Program-made: the position numbers and the translations under genes
The notes under the pieces: model-generated
Seen by the model: only the letters and a program-made list of their open reading frames with translations
What the model was told of the DNA's origin: nothing
Databases searched by the model: none
Shown here: in pieces, positions 1 to 6,070 of the stretch
How positions within the stretch are numbered: the stretch's first letter is position 1
Layout of the letters: each line of letters starts with the position of its first letter
Assembly (NCBI GenBank): GCA_003208695.1
Contig: QCVY01000015.1
Span: 1-15,462, forward strand
Length of the DNA: 15,462 nucleotides
DNA from: Prochlorococcus sp. AG-686-P16
Lineage (GTDB): Bacteria; Cyanobacteriota; Cyanobacteriia; PCC-6307; Cyanobiaceae
Reading direction: 5' to 3'

Positions 1-474
1 GATAATAAAGGAAGAATTAGCAGCAGCAGAGTAAGAGATTTATTACAAAAAAGTGATTTAAAGAATGCTTTTAAAATACTTAATAGGCCATACAGTTTTA
101 AAGGAAAAGTAGTTGAAGGAAAAGGTATTGGAAAGAGCCTAGGATTTCCTACAGCAAATCTTGAAATAGATGGAAGAAAATGTTTACCTGGTGAAGGAGT
201 CTATGCAGCATGGTCTACCATAAATAATTCTTCCAATAAAATCGCCTCGGTTATGAATCTTGGTTCTCAACCAACTATTGATCCTCTCTTGCCATCCGCC
301 GTTGAAGTTCATTTAATTAATAAAGATATCAACTTATATGGGCTAAATTTATCAGTAGAACCTGTTGAGAAGCTGAGATCTCAAATCAAGTTTCAAAATA
401 TTGATCAACTCGCCAATCAAATTACAAAAGACAGAGAACATGCATTAAAAATTCTTAGTAAGCACAATAAATAA
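1..474 (+). CDS. ribF: Riboflavin kinase / FAD synthetase, 3' part
   Basis: This is the 3' end of a bifunctional enzyme that phosphorylates riboflavin to FMN and adenylylates FMN to FAD in the cytoplasm. The frame is open from the first base of the window, so the 5' end and most of the FAD synthetase domain are missing; 157 residues are visible. Residues 5-13 (RISSSRVRD) match the ISSTxIR motif that ends the nucleotidyltransferase domain. The riboflavin kinase domain follows: a GKGIGKSLGFPTANL stretch (PTAN binds nucleotide and flavin), a GVYAAW strand, MNLGSQPTID, and VEVHLIN with the expected catalytic Glu. The ATG at 253 is internal and splits the kinase domain, so it is not the gene start. 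thiE begins 8 bp downstream on the same strand, suggesting co-transcription. The family assignment is firm. Confidence 0.95.
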   Translation, partial: DNKGRISSSRVRDLLQKSDLKNAFKILNRPYSFKGKVVEGKGIGKSLGFPTANLEIDGRKCLPGEGVYAAWSTINNSSNKIASVMNLGSQPTIDPLLPSAVEVHLINKDINLYGLNLSVEPVEKLRSQIKFQNIDQLANQITKDREHALKILSKHNK

Positions 475-482
475 ATTTTTAT

Positions 483-1550
483 ATGAAAAACTCAAACATA
501 ACTCAACCGGAAGATTTACGAATATCTCAAATTATTGACGCTAATCTGGATAGAGCAAGAGAAGGTCTAAGGGTCTTAGAGGACTGGGCCAGATTTGGCT
601 TGGGTAATGAAGATTTTGTTATAAGAATAAAAAACTTCCGACAAATCTTAGGTAAAAATCATTTAGAAATTTATAAATTATCAAGAAACTATATTAAGGA
701 TCAATGCAAAGGATTATCTCATGTTGAACAAATCAACAGGAATAGTTCCTCTAAAATAATAAGTTCTAATTCTGCAAGGGTTCAAGAAGCTCTAAGAGTT
801 ATTGAAGAATTTTCAAGGATTCATAATAGTAAACTTTCTAAAATAGCTTCCGAGATTAGATATGAAATTTACACTTTAGAAATTGAACTATTAAATTTCA
901 ATACTCGTAAGAGAGCACAATTAATTATTAGTAAAAACAATTTATATTCAATAACAGACCAAAGAGAAAACTTATTAGAAATAATTGAAAAAATATTATT
1001 AGGAGGGGTGAAAATAATTCAGCATAGATTTAAAGAAGGTCATGATAAAGACCATCTCAAAGAGGCAATTGAAATAAATAACTTATGTAAAAAATATAAT
1101 TCTTTGTTCATAGTTAACGACAGATTAGATATTGCACTGGCATCAAATGCAGATGGTATTCATCTTGGTCAAGACGACCTCGATATAAAAACAGTAAGAA
1201 AATTACTTGGCGCCTCAAAAATCATTGGAGTTTCAGCCAACAATTCAATTGATATCAAAAAAGCTGTAAAAGACGAATGCGATTACATTGGAGTTGGACC
1301 AGTTTTTCCAACCTTAACAAAGAAGAATAAAGAACCTCTCGGTGTGGAGAAAATTGAAGCCTTAACAAAAGACATAAATATTCCTTGTTTTGCCATAGGA
1401 GGAATTAATAAATCAAATATCTCTTCTCTAAAAAATCATGGGATTAGTAAGGTCGCAATAGTTTCTGGGCTGCTAAATTCAAAAGATCCAAAAGAAGAAG
1501 CTATCATTATCATAAAAGAATTATCCCATGAAAATCAGTGTAAACGGTAA
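483..1550 (+). CDS. thiE: Thiamine-phosphate synthase with N-terminal ThiD2-like domain
   Basis: The C-terminal part (about residues 145-350) is thiamine-phosphate synthase, which joins HMP diphosphate to the thiazole phosphate to make thiamine phosphate. The TIM-barrel motifs are all present: IIQHRFK (178-184), VNDR (211-214), GIHLGQDD (225-232), GVGPVFPTLTK (270-280) and AIGGI (304-308). At 355 residues it is about 140 longer than a stand-alone ThiE. The extra N-terminal region (about 1-140) is helical and contains two similar segments, ANLDRAREGLRVLEDWARF (20-38) and SNSARVQEALRVIEEFSRI (95-113). It resembles the ThiD2 domain often found on cyanobacterial ThiE; published work on ThiD2 describes HMP-phosphate kinase activity, so this protein may perform two consecutive steps. 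That role is inferred here. The start has no clear Shine-Dalgarno sequence. The 3' end overlaps thiS by 23 bp, implying translational coupling. Confidence 0.93.
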   Translation: MKNSNITQPEDLRISQIIDANLDRAREGLRVLEDWARFGLGNEDFVIRIKNFRQILGKNHLEIYKLSRNYIKDQCKGLSHVEQINRNSSSKIISSNSARVQEALRVIEEFSRIHNSKLSKIASEIRYEIYTLEIELLNFNTRKRAQLIISKNNLYSITDQRENLLEIIEKILLGGVKIIQHRFKEGHDKDHLKEAIEINNLCKKYNSLFIVNDRLDIALASNADGIHLGQDDLDIKTVRKLLGASKIIGVSANNSIDIKKAVKDECDYIGVGPVFPTLTKKNKEPLGVEKIEALTKDINIPCFAIGGINKSNISSLKNHGISKVAIVSGLLNSKDPKEEAIIIIKELSHENQCKR

Positions 1551-1737
1551 AGAAAAAAAAATAGAACTAGAAAATAAAAAGGCCTTACTTTCAAGCACTT
1601 TAGAATTCTTAGGATATAAGCAAAATACTGTAGTTGTTGAAGTAAATGACTTAATTATTAACTCAAAAAAATGGGATAATGAAATAATAAAAGAAGGAGA
1701 CAGACTGGAGATCGTATCTATTGTTGGAGGCGGATAA
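1528..1737 (+). CDS. thiS: Thiamine biosynthesis sulfur carrier protein ThiS
   Basis: This 69-residue ubiquitin-fold sulfur carrier is adenylylated at its C-terminus, receives sulfur as a thiocarboxylate and delivers it to thiazole synthase (ThiG). The sequence opens with a typical beta-grasp strand (MKISVNGKEKKIE) and ends in IVSIVGGG, with the required C-terminal Gly-Gly. Length is normal for the family (65-70). The ATG lies inside thiE in another frame, giving a 23-bp overlap. No Shine-Dalgarno sequence precedes it, so translation probably depends on ribosomes finishing thiE. Pairing with thiE places both halves of thiamine assembly in one transcript; thiG is not in the window. No convincing terminator follows the stop. 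Confidence 0.95.
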   Translation: MKISVNGKEKKIELENKKALLSSTLEFLGYKQNTVVVEVNDLIINSKKWDNEIIKEGDRLEIVSIVGGG

Positions 1738-1849
1738 TTTACTAAATAGTAGAAATTTGGAAATCTTCATATTTTTTTAACTTTAAGCTTGAAACAATAA
1801 CCCAATTTTTAATTTTTTCATTTTATATTCTTATTACTTCAGCCAGAAA

Positions 1850-2017
1850 ATGAAAGAAAACTTAAATCAAAATTCAAGATCTTTGAAATGGGAGCCGAAT
1901 GGTGAATTAGCCCAAAAAGATTTATCCGAATTAATCGAAAGATTAAAAAATGTAGAAGGTGATGATACTTCTTCAGAATTATCAAGATTAGGTACCAAAT
2001 CGAACATAATAAATTAA
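1850..2017 (+). CDS. Small hypothetical protein (55 aa)
   Basis: This is a short ORF, not a family I recognise. The predicted product is 55 residues, hydrophilic, and has no signal peptide or membrane segment. The centre looks like a short amphipathic helix (AQKDLSELIERLKNVEG, residues 21-37) followed by a Ser/Thr/Asp-rich tail (DDTSSELSRLGTKS). It sits 112 bp after thiS in a stretch with no other gene, and its amino acid composition is protein-like compared with the surrounding A/T-rich noncoding DNA. No good Shine-Dalgarno sequence precedes the ATG; a possible -10 (TATATT) lies at 1824-1829 without a recognisable -35. Prochlorococcus genomes carry many such small conserved proteins, so a real gene is plausible but unproven. 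Confidence 0.55.
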   Translation: MKENLNQNSRSLKWEPNGELAQKDLSELIERLKNVEGDDTSSELSRLGTKSNIIN

Positions 2018-2060
2018 TTTTGTTACTAAGAGCTTGCTTTTATATAAATTTATATCAAAT

Positions 2061-2066
2061 TATAAT
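2061..2066 (+). promoter_or_regulatory. Candidate -10 element for the 44-aa ORF
   Basis: TATAAT is a perfect match to the sigma-70 consensus -10, 18 bases before the ATG at 2084. The nearest -35-like sequence (TTGCTT, 2034-2039) is 21 bases upstream, longer than the ideal 17. The AT-rich background makes chance matches common, so confidence is low. Confidence 0.35.
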
Positions 2067-2083
2067 TACTGTAGATTCAATAC

Positions 2084-2218
2084 ATGACCAAAAGATATCC
2101 AGAGTGGGTTAATACGAATGTTGTTATGAAGGCTATAAAAATGCGGGAAGAAGGAATACTTTCTAAACAACTAAATTTATGGATAGAGAATTTATTAGAA
2201 ATCGAAAAACATAATTAA
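2084..2218 (+). CDS. Small hypothetical protein (44 aa)
   Basis: This short ORF of 44 codons begins MTKRYPEWVNTNVVMKAIK and ends with a Leu/Ile-rich helix (NLWIENLLEIEKHN). I do not recognise the family. The product looks like a small soluble, largely helical protein with two Trp and a charged middle (MREEG), and has no membrane segment. A TATAAT at 2061-2066 would serve as a -10 element and give a leader of about 10 bases; no matching -35 sits at the usual distance. The stop codon overlaps the 3' end of larB on the opposite strand by 4 bp. The good -10 box and non-random composition make it more likely real than chance, but conservation must decide. Confidence 0.55.
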   Translation: MTKRYPEWVNTNVVMKAIKMREEGILSKQLNLWIENLLEIEKHN

Positions 2219-2877
2219 CCTTTAGCAAACCCTTTTATAATTCTCAGCGCAGCCATTGCCGCTCCATAACCATTGTCTATATTCATAACCGAAATCCCAG
2301 GAGCACAACTTGATAACATACTATTTAGAGCAGTTTCTCCATTTTTACTAACTCCATACCCTACGGAAACCGGCACCGCAATTATAGGTTGAGGTAATAA
2401 TCCTCCAATAACAGTTGCGAGAGCTCCTTCCATTCCCGCACAAACTATTAGAACATCGTATTTATTAATTTCCTCTATTTCACTGAATAAACGATGAAGT
2501 CCTGCTACTCCTACATCTATAAAAGTTTGACAGCTAACTCCATAAATTTCTAGAGATAATTTAGCTTCAAGTGTTACTGCTAAATCACTAGAGCCTCCTG
2601 AGATTATTGCTACTTTTTTATTTGTCGAGAATTTATTTAAATTTTCACCAATTATGAAGCAATTTGCTTCTTCAATAAATCTACCCTCCTTAAAGATTTC
2701 TAATAAATGTGCAGCTTTTTCTTTATCAATACGCGTAATAAAAACTACTTCTTTTTTTTCTAAGACTTCTTTAGACAATCTCTTTAATTGATCTATACTT
2801 TTATCTGCACCCCAAATCGCTTCAACAAGTCCAATTCTTTCTCTTCTCTGGAAGTCAAACCTAATATCTAAATTCAT
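2215..2877 (-). CDS. larB: LarB / CpmA family protein (PurE-like carboxylase)
   Basis: The product is 220 residues of the LarB family, whose PurE-like domain in lactobacilli carboxylates and hydrolyses nicotinic acid adenine dinucleotide as the first step of nickel-pincer cofactor synthesis. Visible family motifs are RRERIGLVEAIWG (11-23), GGSSDLAVTLEA (94-105), DVGVAGLHRL (121-130), GMEGALATVIGGL (148-160), VPVSVGYG (168-175) and SSCAPGISVMNIDNGYGAA (189-207); the Cys in SCAPG is, to my recollection, the residue that attacks the nucleotide ring. The cyanobacterial homologue was described in Synechococcus elongatus as the circadian phase modifier CpmA, so either name may appear. It is the last gene of the operon starting at era and its ATG overlaps the preceding stop (ATGA). 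No LarA, LarC or LarE is in the window, so its product here is uncertain. Confidence 0.9.
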   Translation of the reverse strand: MNLDIRFDFQRRERIGLVEAIWGADKSIDQLKRLSKEVLEKKEVVFITRIDKEKAAHLLEIFKEGRFIEEANCFIIGENLNKFSTNKKVAIISGGSSDLAVTLEAKLSLEIYGVSCQTFIDVGVAGLHRLFSEIEEINKYDVLIVCAGMEGALATVIGGLLPQPIIAVPVSVGYGVSKNGETALNSMLSSCAPGISVMNIDNGYGAAMAALRIIKGFAKG

Positions 2878-3320
2878 CCTTGTTTAACTAACTCTCCTTC
2901 ATAAATTAATTCAAAAGGATTAACTTTTGTATTCAAAGATGTTTTAACGTTTTCTTCAAATTTTTCTTGCACCTCATTTACTTCGTTCATTGATATACTT
3001 TTCCATAGTTTTTTATTTTCCCAATTTACCAATATTAAAGCTTCTTCCTTTTCTTTATCCCAGAATATTTGCCTACCTAAAAAACCATCTTGAATAGATA
3101 ACCAAGGCTCCCAAACTTCTTTTTCAGCCTGAAGCCATACTTTTTTAAACTCAGAAGGAATCTTAAGTCTTAATTCTTCTGTGACAGGTCCACTTTGATA
3201 AGTATCCATGGGAAGAGCATTAAGGATTGGAGAATTGATTTGAAAAAGGGAAATTAATAGAAAAATAAATAAAAAAGAAAGGTTTTTTATTTTCTCTTTA
3301 ACCTTGAATTTTTTTTTCAT
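2874..3320 (-). CDS. Cyanobacterial TIGR03792-like protein, secreted or membrane-anchored
   Basis: This is a 148-residue protein of unknown function. The N-terminus is very basic (MKKKFKVKEKIKN) and is followed by a hydrophobic stretch (about residues 15-36), which reads as a signal peptide or a single membrane anchor. The remaining ~110 residues carry EELRLKIPSEFKKVWLQAE, WEPWLSIQDGFLGRQIFWD and EALILVNWENKKLWKSI. Alternating strands with conserved aromatic residues recall the dimeric alpha/beta barrel of antibiotic-monooxygenase-like proteins and the cyanobacterial family TIGR03792; that match is from memory and moderate. The ATG overlaps the ispF stop by 4 bp and the TGA overlaps the larB start in the same way, so it is translated as part of the era operon. 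A poly-A run encodes the first lysines. Confidence 0.75.
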   Translation of the reverse strand: MKKKFKVKEKIKNLSFLFIFLLISLFQINSPILNALPMDTYQSGPVTEELRLKIPSEFKKVWLQAEKEVWEPWLSIQDGFLGRQIFWDKEKEEALILVNWENKKLWKSISMNEVNEVQEKFEENVKTSLNTKVNPFELIYEGELVKQG

Positions 3321-4540
3321 TCTTTTTTCTCAAGCAAAACTACAGAGTGACAACTTATTCCTTCCTCTCTACCCTCAGCTCCCAATTTCTCATTTGTGGT
3401 AGCCTTTATTCCAATAAAACTACCATTAATTTGTAAGGTATTAGAAATATTATTCTTCATTTGTTGCACATGGGGTTTAATTTTTGGTCTTTCAGCCACG
3501 ATAACGCTATCAATATTATTCACTTCCCAACCTTCCTTTCTAATTAATTCAATAACTTTAGATAATAAAAATAAACTATCAGCATTTTTCCATTTCTGAT
3601 CAGATGGTGGGAAATATTTTCCAATATCTCCAAGAGATAGAGCTCCTAATAATGCATCCATTATTGAATGACTAAGAACGTCAGCATCACTATGACCATC
3701 AAGTCCTAAATTATCAGGATGCTGCATCTTAACTCCTCCAATTATTAAGTCCCGCCCCTCCACTAATCTATGGATATCATATCCATTACCTATTCGGAAT
3801 TTCATTATTTCATTTGAGTCTCTGTTTATTCTCTTACTTTTTGGTAATTTTTTATAGTCATCATTCGAAATCAAATCATTTCTTCTATCCAAGGTCCTTT
3901 CTAACATTTTTTGCTTACGCCATAATTTAATCTCTTCATGATTACCACTAACCAGAATATCTGGCACCCTCATTTCTCTAAAAATTAAAGGTCTAGTGTA
4001 ATGAGGATATTCTAATAAAGAAGAATTATGACTCTCATCTATTAACGATCCTGGATCTCCTAGGGTTCCTGGTAATAATCTTGTTAAGCCATTTATTATA
4101 GATATAGAAGGGATTTCGCCACCTGAAAGTACATAATCACCAATAGAAACCTCTTCATCAGCCAAGCATCTAACTCTTTCATCAAAACCTTCGTATTGCC
4201 CACAGATAATTATCAATTGATCCAAAGAAGACCATCTTAAAAGATCCTGCTGCTTCAAGACTTTACCTTGTGGAGTCATTAATAGAGTTTTACTATTCGG
4301 TAATTTATCTATTGAATCATGAGCCTTGTAGATCGGTTCTGGTTTTAAAACCATCCCTGAACCTCCCCCGTAAGGCTTATCATCTACTTGCCTATAATTA
4401 CCTTCTCCGTATTCTCTTAAATCGTGCAATTTGACATTAATCAGATTTTTCTCTAAAGCTCTTGTTATGACCCCTAAATTATTGATTAATTCAAAAGCTT
4501 TGGGAAACAAAGTAATTACGTCAAAATTGAAACGAGTCAT
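3317..4540 (-). CDS. trmD-ispF: TrmD-IspF in-frame fusion: tRNA m1G37 methyltransferase + MECDP synthase
   Basis: One open frame of 407 codons contains two complete enzymes. Residues 1-245 are TrmD, which methylates N1 of G37 in tRNA using SAM to prevent frameshifting. Its knot-fold motifs are present: DDKPYGGGSGMV (53-64), ICGQYEGFDERV (112-123), SIGDYVLSGGE (132-142), the putative catalytic Asp168 and LLEYPHYTRP (175-184). Residues 246-407 are IspF, 2-C-methyl-D-erythritol 2,4-cyclodiphosphate synthase of the MEP isoprenoid pathway, with metal ligands Asp254, His256 and His291, plus LGDIGKYFP and ATTNEKLGAEGREEGI. Each half has the length of its stand-alone family. The joint has Met246 (ATG at 3803-3805), which could be a separate ispF start (3317-3805), but no Shine-Dalgarno sequence precedes it. 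The ATG of trmD directly abuts the era stop. Whether a fused protein is made is uncertain; both functions are firm. Confidence 0.9.
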   Translation of the reverse strand: MTRFNFDVITLFPKAFELINNLGVITRALEKNLINVKLHDLREYGEGNYRQVDDKPYGGGSGMVLKPEPIYKAHDSIDKLPNSKTLLMTPQGKVLKQQDLLRWSSLDQLIIICGQYEGFDERVRCLADEEVSIGDYVLSGGEIPSISIINGLTRLLPGTLGDPGSLIDESHNSSLLEYPHYTRPLIFREMRVPDILVSGNHEEIKLWRKQKMLERTLDRRNDLISNDDYKKLPKSKRINRDSNEIMKFRIGNGYDIHRLVEGRDLIIGGVKMQHPDNLGLDGHSDADVLSHSIMDALLGALSLGDIGKYFPPSDQKWKNADSLFLLSKVIELIRKEGWEVNNIDSVIVAERPKIKPHVQQMKNNISNTLQINGSFIGIKATTNEKLGAEGREEGISCHSVVLLEKKE

Positions 4541-5452
4541 TTAGTAATCCACCTCATAACCTAGCTCCATTAATTTTGATTCTTTTTTTCTCCAATTTGG
4601 AACAACTTTTACAAACAACTCCAAGTGAACTGGACCATTTATTAACTTCTTCATATTTGATCTTGCTGTCTGACCGATAGTCTTTAACATCGAACCTTTT
4701 TGACCAATAAGAATTCCCTTTTGACTTGTTCTCTCAACAATAATTGTAGCCAAAATAGCCGTAAATTTTTTACCCTTATCTCTTTTAATTTCCTTAATTT
4801 TTTCTATGTTTACTGCAACACTATGGGGGACTTCCTCCCTTGTATTGATTAATACTTGCTCTCTTACTAAATCCGCTAATAAATTATCTAGAGGTTGATC
4901 ACATATTGTATCTTCCTCGTAAAGCATTGGTCCTATTGGGAGGAAATTTAAAATTATATCAATCAATTCAGAGCATCCATCTCCTTCAGAGGCGCTTACT
5001 ATTTGAAAACTTTTACTAGTCCCAAAAACTTTTCTATATTGATCTAATCTTAGACTCTTGAATTCCTTATTCACTAAATCCCATTTATTCAATGCAACAA
5101 TAAATTCAGTTTTATTGGCAACTAAAAAATCTTTTATGTATTCATCACCTCTCCCAGGTTCAACACTTGAATCGAGAACTAAAACGACCATATCCACTCC
5201 ATTGATTGCTGATTTAGCATTTTTCACAAGTATTTCGCCTAGAAGATGATGAGGTTTATGAACTCCAGGCGTATCTACAAAAATTATTTGCCCAAATTTT
5301 GTAGTAAGTATTCCTTTTAATTTATTTCTAGTAGTCTGAGCAACAGGAGAAGTAATTGTTATTTTCTCTCCAATTAACTTATTTATTAAAGTAGATTTCC
5401 CTACATTTGGCCTTCCAAGTAAAGTTACGAAACCAGATTTATAATTAGTCAA
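4541..5452 (-). CDS. era: GTPase Era, 16S rRNA-binding ribosome assembly factor
   Basis: Era binds the 3' end of 16S rRNA and acts in maturation of the 30S subunit. The 303-residue protein is full length and has all GTPase motifs: G1 GRPNVGKS (13-20), G2 region with AQTTRNK (38-44), G3 DTPG (60-63), G4 NKWD (122-125) and G5 SAS (153-155). The C-terminal type II KH domain (about 200-290) carries the GQKG turn (250-253). The first codon is TTG (5450-5452); no in-frame ATG precedes it before a stop (TGA at 5486-5488), and the family begins about a dozen residues before G1, which fits. It heads the leftward operon; its TAA is immediately followed by the trmD ATG. The divergent neighbour starts 39 bp away, so both promoters must share this gap or reach into the genes. 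Confidence 0.96.
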   Translation of the reverse strand: MTNYKSGFVTLLGRPNVGKSTLINKLIGEKITITSPVAQTTRNKLKGILTTKFGQIIFVDTPGVHKPHHLLGEILVKNAKSAINGVDMVVLVLDSSVEPGRGDEYIKDFLVANKTEFIVALNKWDLVNKEFKSLRLDQYRKVFGTSKSFQIVSASEGDGCSELIDIILNFLPIGPMLYEEDTICDQPLDNLLADLVREQVLINTREEVPHSVAVNIEKIKEIKRDKGKKFTAILATIIVERTSQKGILIGQKGSMLKTIGQTARSNMKKLINGPVHLELFVKVVPNWRKKESKLMELGYEVDY

Positions 5453-5491
5453 AAGTCTTTTAAAATATCCATAATAAAATTCTGATCAAAA
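5453..5491. promoter_or_regulatory. Divergent control region between era and the 175-aa gene
   Basis: Only 39 bp separate the two divergent start codons. CATAAT (5470-5475) or TAAAAT (5475-5480) could be a rightward -10, and TATTAT (reverse complement of 5471-5476) a leftward one, so the two promoters would overlap and leave leaders of only about 10-15 bases. No -35 consensus is evident in either direction. An 8-codon ATG mini-ORF (5449-5472, minus) ends across the era TTG but would lie at or before the inferred transcription start. Confidence 0.35.
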
Positions 5492-6019
5492 ATGATAAAA
5501 AAAGCTATAAACTTAAAAGAAACTTCTTTTACTCAGGCAATAAATATATCTGCTCAATGGTGTAATGAATGGGGAGAAGATCTTTTAAGTGAGGAAGTTT
5601 TGGCGGATAGAGTCGCAGAGCTAATTAAAACAAAAAACGGTCTGAGAGGTTTTTTTGCGTATGCATTGTCAGATCAAAATTGTTATTTATTAGATAAGCT
5701 TCCGTTCTCATTTGTTTTCAAACTTCAAGAGGCTGGAGATGATGTAGTTGAAATAGTAATTAAAAATCTAATTATGAGCTCTGCCCAAATAATAGTTCAT
5801 GAAAGTAACAATAATTTTGAATATAAATCTAATTCGGAAAATATCTCAGAGAGATGTAAAAGCATTTTGCGAGTTTTAGAAACGAATTCTGTTACAAAAA
5901 ATATTAATCAGATAATGAATGATTTAGACAATCTTGGAAACAGCTTCGATAATTCAAAAAAATACAACGATGAGCAAAAGGAATTCATAAAGCATCAAAT
6001 TCTCGATATCGTACAATAA
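5492..6019 (+). CDS. Conserved-looking protein of unknown function (175 aa)
   Basis: I do not recognise this gene. The product is a soluble acidic protein without signal peptide or membrane segment. The N-terminal half is mixed helix and strand with a compact, structured look: FTQAINISAQWCNEWGEDLLSEEVLADRVAELI (13-45), NGLRGFFAYALSD (49-61) and LPFSFVFKLQEAGDDVVEIVIKNLIMSSAQIIVHE. The C-terminal third is Asn/Ser/Lys-rich and helical (ILRVLETNSVTKNINQIMNDLDNL), probably a flexible extension. Codon use matches the neighbours, which argues for a resident gene. It is transcribed alone, divergent from era and convergent with the Bax-inhibitor gene, with a hairpin just after its stop codon. A function cannot be inferred from context. 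Confidence 0.85.
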   Translation: MIKKAINLKETSFTQAINISAQWCNEWGEDLLSEEVLADRVAELIKTKNGLRGFFAYALSDQNCYLLDKLPFSFVFKLQEAGDDVVEIVIKNLIMSSAQIIVHESNNNFEYKSNSENISERCKSILRVLETNSVTKNINQIMNDLDNLGNSFDNSKKYNDEQKEFIKHQILDIVQ

Positions 6020-6044
6020 AAAAGCGTAGATAGTTCTACGCTTT
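6018..6044 (-). terminator. Intrinsic terminator between convergent genes
   Basis: A perfect 10-bp stem (6021-6030 paired with 6035-6044, arm AAAGCGTAGA) closes a 4-base loop. Read leftward, the stem runs into six U residues (complement of A6 at 6018-6023), making a classical terminator for the zipN-ffh-rpsP-phoH-BI-1 run, placed 26 bp after the BI-1 stop. Read rightward it has only a short CUUU tail, so it is a weaker terminator for the 175-aa gene, whose stop codon overlaps its edge. Confidence 0.88.
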
Positions 6045-6070
6045 GGAGTATATAAGTTAAAAATAATTAT

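Noticed and set aside
253..474. A separate 73-codon gene starting at the ATG at 253
   Set aside because: The same frame is open upstream to the window edge and the upstream residues are riboflavin kinase sequence, so this is an internal methionine of ribF.
1738..1800. A hairpin plus T run after thiS as a terminator
   Set aside because: The only pairing (ATTT with AAAT) leaves a two-base loop and a very weak stem; it is ordinary AT-rich sequence.
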